DNA of 39,039 nt from Latescibacteria bacterium UBA6620 (GTDB lineage: Bacteria > Latescibacterota > UBA2968), in assembly GCA_002433075.1 (NCBI GenBank), contig DJHM01000002.1, positions 1 to 39,039 of the forward strand. Direction: 5' to 3'. Under the pieces are notes generated by a model. That model saw only the letters and a program-made list of their open reading frames with translations, searched no databases and was not told where the DNA came from. This document shows, in pieces, positions 32,349 to 39,039 of this stretch (position 1 is its first letter; each line of letters opens with the position of its first letter). The position numbers and the translations under genes are program-made.

Positions 32349-33374
32349 TCAGATCAGCCGTATCTGGGCTTCGCCTTCGGGGGGCTGGAGCCCAAGGTGG
32401 GCATAGGCGAGAGGTGTGGCCTGCCTGCCGTTCGAAGTCCGGATCAGGAACCCCTGCTGAATCAGGAAGGGCTCGTAAACATCCTGGATCGTGTCCATCT
32501 CCTCTCCGAGTGCGGCGGCAAGATTGTTCAACCCCACGGGCCCGCCACCGAACTTTTCGATCAGGAGCAGAAGCAGTCTCCGATCCATCTCATCCAGCCC
32601 GACACTGTCGATCTCGTGCAGTTTCAGAGCGGCCTCGGCAACCGACCGAGTAATCACTCCGTCCGCTCGGGTCTGGGCGTAGTCGCGCGATCGATTCAGC
32701 AATCGGTTCGCAATTCTGGCCGTACCACGGCATCGATGTGCGATCTCCCTGGCGCCGTCGGGGTCGATCCGGATCTCCAAGATTCTGGCTGCACGTTCGA
32801 CGATCGTCTGAAGTTCGTCGTCACTGTAAAAATCCAGACGTTCGATCATCCCGAAACGGGATCGCATGGGTTCGGAAAGCAGACCCAGGCGCGTCGTCGC
32901 CCCGATCAGGGTGAATCGCTCGAGCGAAATTCGGTAGGACCGCGCATTCGGACCGCTGTCAATCATGATATCGAGCGCGAAATCCTCCATCGCGGAGTAA
33001 AGATGTTCCTCGACTACCCGGTTCATCCTGTGGATTTCGTCGATGAATAGAACATCGCGTTCGCCCAGATTGGTCAAGATGCCACCCAGATCCGCCGGTC
33101 GCTCGAGCACGGGGCCCGACGTGGGCGTCAGTTCGACATCCAGTTCGTTCGCGATAACGTGGGCGAGTGTCGTCTTTCCCAGACCCGGCGGCCCGTAGAG
33201 CAGCACGTGGTCCATCGCATCTCCACGTTGCCGGGCCGCCTCTACAGCGATCTTCAGTTTTTCCTGTACTTTGACCTGTCCGGCCATTTCGGAAAAACGA
33301 AACGGGCGAAGTCGCTGCTCCTCCTCGAGAGCGTCGTCGTCCAGATGATGGGAACTCACGAATCTATCCGCCAC
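32349..33374 (-). CDS. ruvB: Holliday junction branch migration ATPase RuvB
   Basis: Hexameric AAA+ motor driving branch migration with RuvA. The 341 residues have LRPFRFSEMAGQ, Walker A GPPGLGKT (61-68), Walker B LFIDE (109-113), sensor GATTR, the arginine-finger segment RSRFG (171-175) and the winged-helix C-terminus with LLLLLIEKFGGGPVGL. GTG start with GAGGTAAG just ahead, 37 bases after ruvA. Confidence 0.97.
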   Translation of the reverse strand: MADRFVSSHHLDDDALEEEQRLRPFRFSEMAGQVKVQEKLKIAVEAARQRGDAMDHVLLYGPPGLGKTTLAHVIANELDVELTPTSGPVLERPADLGGILTNLGERDVLFIDEIHRMNRVVEEHLYSAMEDFALDIMIDSGPNARSYRISLERFTLIGATTRLGLLSEPMRSRFGMIERLDFYSDDELQTIVERAARILEIRIDPDGAREIAHRCRGTARIANRLLNRSRDYAQTRADGVITRSVAEAALKLHEIDSVGLDEMDRRLLLLLIEKFGGGPVGLNNLAAALGEEMDTIQDVYEPFLIQQGFLIRTSNGRQATPLAYAHLGLQPPEGEAQIRLI

Positions 33375-33411
33375 ACCTTACCTCTGGTCATTCGATCAAT
33401 AGTACGCTTTG

Positions 33412-34005
33412 TCAGATCGACCGAAGCGCGGCCTTGATGACCACTTCGACCGAAACGTCCCCATCTTGTTCTTCGATCACCTCGGACACCACACGTCGTG
33501 CCTGACCGGGATTTGCCCCGAGCCCAATCAAGGCCGAAACCGCCTCCTCCGCCACCCCGACAGACCCTGCGTCTCCCGCCGGCATCGTCGTGTCCGCGTC
33601 GACGGCCATGACCCGATCCTTGAGTTCGAGCACCAGCCGCTGAGCGATCTTCTGACCGATCCCCTTGATCCGCGTCAAACCCTTCGCGTCACCAGCCAGC
33701 ACGAGTTGCCTGAAGTCACCGATCGAGATACCTGAAAGAATCTTCTGTGCCATGGGGGGGCCGATCCCGGAAACCCCGATGAGCAGTCTGAACAGCGTAC
33801 GCTCGGCATCAGTCGAAAACCCGTACAGGTCGAGCACATCTTCGCGTACGTGTAAATGGGCGAAAAGCCGAACAGGATCCCCGACCTTGCGTGCCGTTTC
33901 GAACGATGAAAGCGATGTGTTCAGATGAATACCCATTCCACCCACGTCGATCACGACGTGAGTGGGCGCATTCTCCGCCAGCTTTCCCGAAACGTAGTCG
34001 ATCAT
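33412..34005 (-). CDS. ruvA: Holliday junction branch migration protein RuvA
   Basis: Tetramer that holds the Holliday junction flat and recruits RuvB. The 197 residues show the N-terminal OB domain (MIDYVSGKLAE, LFAHLHVREDVLDLYGF), two helix-hairpin-helix motifs (LLIGVSGIGPPMAQKIL and LTRIKGIGQKIAQRL), an acidic linker and the C-terminal RuvB-binding three-helix domain. ATG overlaps the ruvC stop (ATGA at 34002-34005). Confidence 0.96.
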   Translation of the reverse strand: MIDYVSGKLAENAPTHVVIDVGGMGIHLNTSLSSFETARKVGDPVRLFAHLHVREDVLDLYGFSTDAERTLFRLLIGVSGIGPPMAQKILSGISIGDFRQLVLAGDAKGLTRIKGIGQKIAQRLVLELKDRVMAVDADTTMPAGDAGSVGVAEEAVSALIGLGANPGQARRVVSEVIEEQDGDVSVEVVIKAALRSI

Positions 34006-34568
34006 TTCGCAAAGCGCCTGGCCTGGGCAGGATCGGCACCGGCGGCAATCAGCCGGTCAGCGATGGACGGCAGGTCCTTTTCGCCGCCAACCGGGCCCGG
34101 TCGCCCGTGGCGATGTGCGTGACAGAGCGCGACCGCCACAGCATCCGTTACGTCAAGGGGGGCCCGGTCTCCGACCGATCCCAACACTTTTTCCACCATA
34201 AACCGAACCTGCTCCTTCGAAGCGTTTCCGTTTCCAACTACGGCTTTCTTGACCTCTCTCGGAGCGTATTCGAAGAACTCTACGCCCGCACGGGCCACTG
34301 CCGTAAGAATTGTGCCACGAGCGTGACACATTTTCATAAGCGTCTGGACATTCGCACCGTGAAAAGCCGCTTCGACCGCGACCGCGTCGGGCCGACGGCG
34401 TTGCACGAGATCTTCAAACTGCTCGTGGATACCCAGAAGCCTTCGTTCGAAGGACTCGTTGTTGCCTGGACGAATACAGCCCGCGTCGACCAAGCGATGG
34501 CGACGACCCACCTCGACGTAGCCGTATCCAGTCACAACACTGCCCGGATCGATTCCGAGGATGATCAC
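34002..34568 (-). CDS. ruvC: Crossover junction endodeoxyribonuclease RuvC
   Basis: Cuts Holliday junctions. With the GTG at 34568 the protein has 188 residues and catalytic acids at D7 (GIDPGS), E66 (AVEAAFHGAN), D139 and D142 (LDVTDAVAVALCH), nearly identical in position to E. coli (7, 66, 138, 141); this supports the start. GGAG lies nine bases upstream. A longer frame from ATG 34604 would add 12 residues with no family match. Confidence 0.95.
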   Translation of the reverse strand: MIILGIDPGSVVTGYGYVEVGRRHRLVDAGCIRPGNNESFERRLLGIHEQFEDLVQRRRPDAVAVEAAFHGANVQTLMKMCHARGTILTAVARAGVEFFEYAPREVKKAVVGNGNASKEQVRFMVEKVLGSVGDRAPLDVTDAVAVALCHAHRHGRPGPVGGEKDLPSIADRLIAAGADPAQARRFAK

Positions 34569-34681
34569 AGGGACTTTCTCCGTGCCGGAGCACCTCCTGT
34601 TCATTCTGCCGTGGGGGCGAGGAACGCCAGGAGGACAGGCGGGGACTAAAGAGGGGAAACGTGCGGGGGGAGACGCAGAGT

Positions 34682-35434
34682 TCAGTCGGCGGTTAGTGCC
34701 GCCATCTCTTCATCGTCGACTTCAAAGTTCGCGTAGACGTTCTGAATGTCGTCGTTATCGTCCAGAGCTTCCAGGAGGGTGATCAGTTTCTTTGCGTTGC
34801 TTCCCTCGACCGCGACCGTATTCTGTGGAATCCGGGTGAGAGAAGCCCGTTCGATCGGGATATTGGCTCCCTCGACCGCCTTGCGGACCTCATCAAAAGC
34901 CTGTAACGGCGTCAACACTTCGAACACATCGTCGCTTTCAACAAGGTCATCGGCACCTGCGTCCGCAGCCACCGTCATCAGGGTCTCTTCATCCGTCTCC
35001 GACTTTGCGATCACGACCAACCCAATCTGCTCGAAAATCCACGCAACGGAGCCCGTTTCAGCCATGCTCCCATTGTATTTATTGAACAGATGCCGAACCT
35101 CGGAAACTGTCCGGTTCTTGTTGTCAGTCAGCACTTCCACGAACAGGGCAACTCCACCGGGCCCGTACCCTTCGTATACCGCCCCTTCGTAACTCTCTCC
35201 TTCGAGGTCGCCGGTGCCTTTCTGAACCGCCCTGTCGATCGTATTTGCCGGCATGTTCTCTGCTTTGGCAGCTTGCACGGCAGAACGCAAACGGGGGTTC
35301 GACGTCTCGTCGCCACCCCCTTCTCTTGCTGCAACCGTGATCTCTCTAATCAGTTTGGTAAACACCTTGCTCCGACGGGCATCCTGCCGCCCTTTCCGGT
35401 GCTTGATGTTTGCCCATTTGGAATGTCCGGCCAT
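34682..35434 (-). CDS. yebC: YebC/PmpR family protein (TACO1-like)
   Basis: YebC-family proteins have been described both as DNA-binding regulators and as translation factors that relieve ribosome stalling; which applies here is open. The 250 residues show the diagnostic start AGHSKWANIKHRKGRQDARR, ENMPANTIDRAVQKGTG, YEGYGPGGVALFVEVLTDNKNRT and an acidic C-terminal end. ATG start; own promoter about 50 bases upstream. The yebC-ruvCAB order is widespread. Confidence 0.95.
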   Translation of the reverse strand: MAGHSKWANIKHRKGRQDARRSKVFTKLIREITVAAREGGGDETSNPRLRSAVQAAKAENMPANTIDRAVQKGTGDLEGESYEGAVYEGYGPGGVALFVEVLTDNKNRTVSEVRHLFNKYNGSMAETGSVAWIFEQIGLVVIAKSETDEETLMTVAADAGADDLVESDDVFEVLTPLQAFDEVRKAVEGANIPIERASLTRIPQNTVAVEGSNAKKLITLLEALDDNDDIQNVYANFEVDDEEMAALTAD

Positions 35435-35485
35435 CGCTCTCTACCGCTTTGTGCGCCACATCTAAAATTCGCGTAACCGGTTGTT

Positions 35486-35514
35486 AATATAGCAAGAAGG
35501 CTCATGCCGGGCAA
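35486..35514 (-). promoter_or_regulatory. Sigma70-type promoter for yebC
   Basis: Minus strand TTGCCC (35509-35514), 17-base spacer, TATATT (35486-35491), in the 96-base gap between the methyltransferase gene and yebC. Probably drives yebC-ruvCAB. Confidence 0.6.
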
Positions 35515-35530
35515 CAGCAAATGCCCCGTA

Positions 35531-36106
35531 TTACGGGCGTCTGGCGATCCATACGAACCGTTCAGGGTTCCGGCCGCCTCGATCGACGCCAGGTTCCATC
35601 ACCCCCAGCACCTTCCCTCGATCCTGGAGCTGATCGACCACTCGGTCGACAATCGCTTCCGCCACGGTGTTCTCGACGTGGCCGTCGCTGACCTCGTCGG
35701 GTCTCGCCTCATACTGTGGTTTCAGCAACGCAAGGCAACACCCGTTCTGATTCAGGAGATCTAGGGCCGGCGGGATCACTTTATCCAGAGGCGTCCAACC
35801 CACGTCGGCGACCACCACGTCGCAGTCTTCCTCTAACCTGACGTGCAGCGCATTCTGGCGCTCCATCACCAAAACGCGCTCGTCCGATCGCAGCTTCCAA
35901 TCGAGCACACCGTATCCTGTTTCGATAGCGTAGACCTTCGAAGCACCCCGTTGTAGAAGGCAGTCGGTGAAACCTCCTACGTTCGCACCCAGATCAGCGA
36001 CGATCGCCCTGGCCACATCGACGCCGAAAAATTCGAGCGCACTCTCGAGCTTGTCCCCGCCTCGACTGACGAACCTGCCGCTTCGACTTCGATCACGTTT
36101 TGCCAT
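35531..36106 (-). CDS. TlyA/FtsJ-like rRNA methyltransferase lacking the S4 domain
   Basis: SAM-dependent methyltransferase most like TlyA (2'-O-methylation of 16S/23S rRNA, haemolysin-A family). Visible are RFVSRGGDKLESAL (11-24), motif I DLGANVGGFTDCLLQRG (38-54), YAIETGYGVLDWKLR, the VVVADVGW strand (97-104) and LLKPQYEA (127-134). The protein has 191 residues against about 250-270 for TlyA: the N-terminal S4 RNA-binding domain is missing and the chain starts just before VSRGG. Upstream in-frame codons reach a stop without any other start, so this is not a start-site error. A perfect 11-bp hairpin sits directly before the ATG and leaves no free Shine-Dalgarno. Confidence 0.82.
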   Translation of the reverse strand: MAKRDRSRSGRFVSRGGDKLESALEFFGVDVARAIVADLGANVGGFTDCLLQRGASKVYAIETGYGVLDWKLRSDERVLVMERQNALHVRLEEDCDVVVADVGWTPLDKVIPPALDLLNQNGCCLALLKPQYEARPDEVSDGHVENTVAEAIVDRVVDQLQDRGKVLGVMEPGVDRGGRNPERFVWIARRP

Positions 36107-36108
36107 AT

Positions 36109-36141
36109 GAAAAGCGGCGACTCGTGGAAGGAGTCGCCGCT
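36109..36141 (-). terminator. Strong hairpin between the EF-G-like gene and the TlyA-like gene
   Basis: AGCGGCGACTC and GAGTCGCCGCT form a perfect 11-bp stem (36113-36141) with a 7-base loop. On the minus strand it is followed by TTTTCAT and at once by the methyltransferase ATG at 36106. It lies about 50 bases after the EF-G-like stop. The short T run makes it a moderate terminator; it could also mask the ribosome site of the next gene. Confidence 0.65.
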
Positions 36142-36191
36142 CTCGGTAAGGTTATCCCCACAGGAGGGTCGAGGTGTCTCTTCGTCCTCGA

Positions 36192-38282
36192 TTACGCCTC
36201 GACGGCCTCGGCTTCGACTTTCGAGTCGGCCACAATCTTGTCCGTCAGCTGCGACGGAACCGGCTCGAAGTGATCGAGAGACATCGTGTAGTCTCCGGTG
36301 CCTTGTGTCATGGAACGAAGGGCGGTCGAGTATTTGTAGAGCTCGGCCAGGGGAACCTCTGCACGAATCACCTGAAAACTCCCCTCGGGGTCCATCCCCT
36401 GAATTCGGCCACGCCTGGAGTTGAGATCGCCCATCACTTCGCCCATGTACTGCTCGGGAACCCGTATCTCCACGTTGTAGATCGGCTCGAGCAGAATTGG
36501 CTTCGCATCTAGGAATGCGTCCTGGAATGCCCGGGAACCTGCCATCTTGAAAGCCATCTCAGATGAGTCGACTGGGTGGTAGGATCCATCGTAGACCGTC
36601 ACCTTGGTATCCACGACACGATAGCCAGCCAGCGGACCTTCATCCATCGACTCGGAGATGCCTTTCTCAACTGCGGGAATGTAGTTCCTCGGGATATTCC
36701 CGCCGACGACCGCGTCGTCAAACTCGTAGCCGTCCCCTTGGGGCTGGGCCTCGATTCGCAGGTAGACTTCACCGAATTGGCCACGCCCACCGGACTGCTT
36801 CTTGTGCCGATGGTGGCCCTCCGCCTTGCCCATAATCGTTTCACGATAAGGGATGCGGGGTTCTACCATGTTCACTTCGACTCCGAACTTGTGATGCAGT
36901 TTGTCCAGCACGACGGTCAGATGCAGTTCGCCCTGCCCTTCCACGATGATCTGCTTGAGCTCGGCATCGTAGCCCGAAAGGAAGCTCGGGTCCTCTTCGT
37001 GTATCCGTTGCAACCCGCTGCTGATCTTTTCCTCGTCTCCTCGGGACTTGGGTTCCACCGCGATCCGAATCAGGGGATGTGGAAACTCAAGCGGAGCCAC
37101 CAGCACGCCACCCTGCTTCTTTGTGATTGTGTTCCCTGTATGCGTGTCCTTCAGCTTCATCAATGCGCCCATGTCGCCCGGACCGATTGAATCAGCGTCC
37201 TCACGTTGGGACCCGTTCAGGAAGTAGGTCTGCCCGATCCGCTCGTTCGCCTCGAGACTGGCGTTGTAGGCATCGACGCCTCCTTCGAGCGACCCCGAGA
37301 AGACGCGCACGAAGGAAAGATCTCCGACCGATTCTGAAATCGTCTTGAACACAACCGATGCGAGGGCGCCCGCTGCGTCCGGCTTGAGCTCGACCTCGTC
37401 ACCCCCACCCAGGGGCGTCGCCGAATGCGGAGAGACATCGTTAGGGGAAGGAATATCCGCCGACATAAAATCGAGGAACAGGTCGGCCCCGATCGCCTTG
37501 GAAGCATCGCCACATAGCACGGGAAAAACAGTCCGGCCGGCGATCCCTGCCCGCAATCCGGATGAAATCTCGTCGTCGGAAAGCTCGCCCTCCTCCAGAT
37601 ACTTTTCCAGGAGTTCGTCACTCCCTTCGGCAATCGCCTCCACCAGCTGTTCCCTTATCCCTGCGACTTGATCTTCTAGTTCCGCCGGGACATCGGAAGA
37701 CTCGGACTTCCCACTACCATCCATCTGATAGGTCACGAGTTTGTTCTTCAAGACATCGACGATCTGGTTAAAGCCGACACCCTGATTCACCGGAATCTGA
37801 ACGGGGGCGACCCCTTGACCGAAGTGTTCCTGGAGACCCGAGAGCGTGGCATCGAAGTCCGCCTGCTCCTTGTCCAAATGATTCACGAAGAACACCGCCG
37901 ACCGACCAAATTCCTCGCAGAAGCCCCACGCTTTGTCCGTACCTATCTCGACCCCGTGCTGGGCGTGTGCCAGGATTACGGCCGCGTCGACCGCCCAGAT
38001 GGCGGCTTTGGCGTCACCAATGAAGTCCGCATACCCCGGAGCATCGACGGCGTTGACTTTTGCGCCCTGCCATTCGCAGTGCAACAGGGAAGCGCTGATT
38101 GAAATCTGCCGTTCTTTCTCGGAATCCGTGAAATCTGACGAGGTGCTTCCGTCGTCCACGGTCCCGAGCCTGTTGGTCTTTCCGCTGACGAACAGCATCG
38201 CCTCTGCCAAGGAGGTCTTTCCGGTTCCACTATGTCCAACGAATGCGATATTCCTGATCTGATCGGGAGAATGACTGCTCAC
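36192..38282 (-). CDS. EF-G-like translational GTPase (second EF-G type)
   Basis: Member of the EF-G-like group (FusA2/EF-G2), not the main translocase. With the GTG at 38282 it has 696 residues: P-loop GHSGTGKT (16-23), switch region EKERQISIS (55-63), G3 DAPGYADF (80-87; DTPGHVDF in EF-G), G4 NHLD (134-137; NKxD usual), then domains II to V, including an intact domain IV (GGRGQFGEVYLRI, GGNIPRNYIPAVEKG) and DLNSRRGRIQGMD. The DAPGYADF form and divergent switch I are typical of the EF-G-like group. GGAGG eight bases before the GTG fixes the start; a longer frame from 38363 overlaps the promoter. Role unknown: recycling, stress or ribosome assembly are possible. Confidence 0.9.
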   Translation of the reverse strand: MSSHSPDQIRNIAFVGHSGTGKTSLAEAMLFVSGKTNRLGTVDDGSTSSDFTDSEKERQISISASLLHCEWQGAKVNAVDAPGYADFIGDAKAAIWAVDAAVILAHAQHGVEIGTDKAWGFCEEFGRSAVFFVNHLDKEQADFDATLSGLQEHFGQGVAPVQIPVNQGVGFNQIVDVLKNKLVTYQMDGSGKSESSDVPAELEDQVAGIREQLVEAIAEGSDELLEKYLEEGELSDDEISSGLRAGIAGRTVFPVLCGDASKAIGADLFLDFMSADIPSPNDVSPHSATPLGGGDEVELKPDAAGALASVVFKTISESVGDLSFVRVFSGSLEGGVDAYNASLEANERIGQTYFLNGSQREDADSIGPGDMGALMKLKDTHTGNTITKKQGGVLVAPLEFPHPLIRIAVEPKSRGDEEKISSGLQRIHEEDPSFLSGYDAELKQIIVEGQGELHLTVVLDKLHHKFGVEVNMVEPRIPYRETIMGKAEGHHRHKKQSGGRGQFGEVYLRIEAQPQGDGYEFDDAVVGGNIPRNYIPAVEKGISESMDEGPLAGYRVVDTKVTVYDGSYHPVDSSEMAFKMAGSRAFQDAFLDAKPILLEPIYNVEIRVPEQYMGEVMGDLNSRRGRIQGMDPEGSFQVIRAEVPLAELYKYSTALRSMTQGTGDYTMSLDHFEPVPSQLTDKIVADSKVEAEAVEA

Positions 38283-38290
38283 GCCAACGT

Positions 38291-38295
38291 CCTCC
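38291..38295 (-). promoter_or_regulatory. Ribosome binding site that decides the EF-G-like start
   Basis: GGAGG on the minus strand, eight bases before GTG 38282; it excludes the ATG at 38363. Confidence 0.65.
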
Positions 38296-38361
38296 ACATA
38301 TTCTGAGCGACTTGAAACGGGGATTGTGGCCGTACAGCCCGAATCGACTGTCGGGTCGGGC

Positions 38362-38390
38362 AATTAACGCCCCCCATTCTGAGAGGTCAA
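38362..38390 (-). promoter_or_regulatory. Sigma70-type promoter for the EF-G-like gene
   Basis: Minus strand TTGACC (38385-38390), 17-base spacer, TTAATT (38362-38367), just after the 5S terminator and about 80 bases before the GTG start. Confidence 0.6.
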
Positions 38391-38415
38391 GCCAGATCTG
38401 CGCAACCCTCACATA

Positions 38416-38448
38416 GAAAAACGCCTGAATCCTTTCGGATCCAGGCGT
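38416..38448 (-). terminator. Intrinsic terminator of the rRNA operon
   Basis: Minus strand ACGCCTGGATCC, tetraloop GAAA, GGATTCAGGCGT: 12 bp with one wobble, followed by TTTTTC. It begins 8 bases after the 5S 3' end. Confidence 0.88.
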
Positions 38449-38456
38449 AAAAAGTA

Positions 38457-38576
38457 TTCCCGGCAGCGACCTACTCTCCCACAAGGTCTCCCAAGCAGTA
38501 CCATCGGCGCTGGAGGGCTTAACTACTCTGTTCGGAATGGGAAGAGGTGTTTCCCCTCCGCTATAGCCGCCAGGAA
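38457..38576 (-). rRNA. rrf: 5S ribosomal RNA
   Basis: About 120 bases. The 5' end TTCCTGGCGGC pairs with the 3' end GCTGCCGGGAA as the terminal stem. Internal hallmarks are CCATTCCGAACAG, GAGTAGTTAAGCCC, CGCCGATGGTACTG and GGGAGAGTAGGTCGCTGCC. Ends were set from the terminal stem and may be off by one or two bases. Follows 23S in the usual order. Confidence 0.95.
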
Positions 38577-38741
38577 ATATCCACGAGTCGGCTCCAGAGG
38601 GGCCGACTCGCAAGCAACGCGTCGGCGTTGCCCGAATACGGGTGTATGCTGCTTCCGAGAAAGCACACGTTCGAATCAGCGATCGTTCGTGCGGACGGAA
38701 GCACTGGAACGATCTGCTAAAAGACTGTTGAGATGTGTAAA
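38577..38741 (-). other. 23S-5S spacer with several hairpins, no tRNA
   Basis: 165 bases holding a perfect 9-bp hairpin (38584-38610), a 7-bp hairpin with 4-base loop (38614-38631), and an 8+4-bp hairpin (38681-38714, GATCGTTC-GTGC pairing with GCAC-GAACGATC). Such stems are usual RNase III-type processing sites. No tRNA cloverleaf was found. Confidence 0.6.
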
Positions 38742-39039
38742 AAGATCAAGCCGCACGGCTGATTAGTATCGCTCGGCTGAACACATTGCTGTGCTTACAC
38801 CTGCGACCTATCGACCTCGTAGTCTACAAGGAGCCTTCAGGGGGCTTACGCCCCGGGAAACCTTATCTTGGAGTGGGCTTCGCACTTAGATGCTTTCAGC
38901 GCTTATCCCTTCCGAACATAGCTACCCAGCGGTGCCTCTGGCGAGACAACTGGTACACTAGAGGTTCGTCCATTTCGGTCCTCTCGTACTAGAAACAGCT
39001 CTCCTCAAGTTTCCTACGCCCACAGCAGATAGGGACCGA
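38742..39039 (-). rRNA. rrl: 23S ribosomal RNA, 3' end (rest outside window)
   Basis: About 298 bases of the 3' end, running off the right edge. The sarcin-ricin loop sequence AGTACGAGAGGACCGAAATG lies at 38971-38990, and the 3' terminal region ends GATACTAATCAGCCGTGCGGCTTGATC, like the E. coli end GGUACUAAUGAACCGUGAGGCUUAACC. The exact 3' base (about 38742-38744) is estimated. Confidence 0.95.

Noticed and set aside
35504..35528. Inverted repeat CGGGCA/TGCCCCG as terminator of the TlyA-like gene
   Set aside because: Only 5-6 pairs with an 8-base loop and no T run; the left arm overlaps the yebC -35 box.
38666..38680. GTTCGAATC, like a tRNA T-loop, in the 23S-5S spacer
   Set aside because: Flanking bases cannot form the five-pair T stem and no acceptor, D or anticodon arm is found on either strand.
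1..39039. Mobile elements, CRISPR arrays, toxin-antitoxin or phage genes
   Set aside because: No transposase, integrase, regularly spaced repeats or small paired genes were seen; the window is housekeeping DNA throughout.

Overview
This window looks like a chromosomal housekeeping segment from a Gram-negative-type bacterium of moderately high GC (roughly 55-60 % by eye). It is almost fully coding and shows no phage, insertion sequence, transposase, CRISPR array or tRNA. A fused SecDF, a class A penicillin-binding protein, GlnD, a zinc-free L31 and an EF-G-like second GTPase do not by themselves fix the phylum. The set resembles poorly cultured lineages around the FCB group (for example Latescibacterota- or Gemmatimonadota-like), but that is a low-confidence guess; the 23S fragment at the right edge would settle it.

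Layout. Rightward block (1-11291): 3' part of glgC overlapping glnD by ATGA, then rho, rpmE (L31), prfA, prmC, a polyprenyl diphosphate synthase and fused secDF. Three promoter-like sites (upstream of rho, rpmE and the prenyl synthase) and two intrinsic-terminator-like hairpins (upstream of prfA and secDF) divide it. A strong two-way hairpin at 11313-11347 separates it from the leftward block.

Leftward block (11366-39039, minus strand; read here from right to left): 23S rRNA (3' end), 5S rRNA with terminator, an EF-G-like GTPase, a TlyA/FtsJ-like methyltransferase, yebC, ruvC-ruvA-ruvB, tsaB-rimI, and then a near-gapless run of 17 genes from one good promoter (31067-31095): ABC ATPase, holB, metG, tatD, rsmA, recJ, ilvE, proC, hisH, hisF, proB, ftsB-like, recO, a cyclic-nucleotide-binding protein, an AI-2E family permease, valS and a PBP1A-like gene. 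Many junctions are 4-base ATGA/GTGA overlaps or gaps of 0-10 bases, and GTG starts are very common, so tight translational coupling is likely.

Functional themes: translation (rRNA, EF-G-like, RF1 and its methylase PrmC, L31, MetRS, ValRS, RsmA, TsaB, RimI), DNA repair and replication (RuvABC, RecJ, RecO, HolB), envelope (SecDF, PBP1A, FtsB-like, prenyl synthase) and amino acid supply (IlvE, ProB, ProC, HisF, HisH).

No obviously new multi-gene system is visible. The most unusual features are an ASH/Hydin-like beta-sandwich segment inserted into the AI-2E permease, a 24-bp in-frame tandem duplication in the SecF half of SecDF, terminator-like hairpins placed directly against the start codons of prfA, secDF and tlyA, and several enzymes with changed signature residues (Rho P-loop, EF-G-like NKxD box, loss of zinc cysteines in MetRS and RecO).
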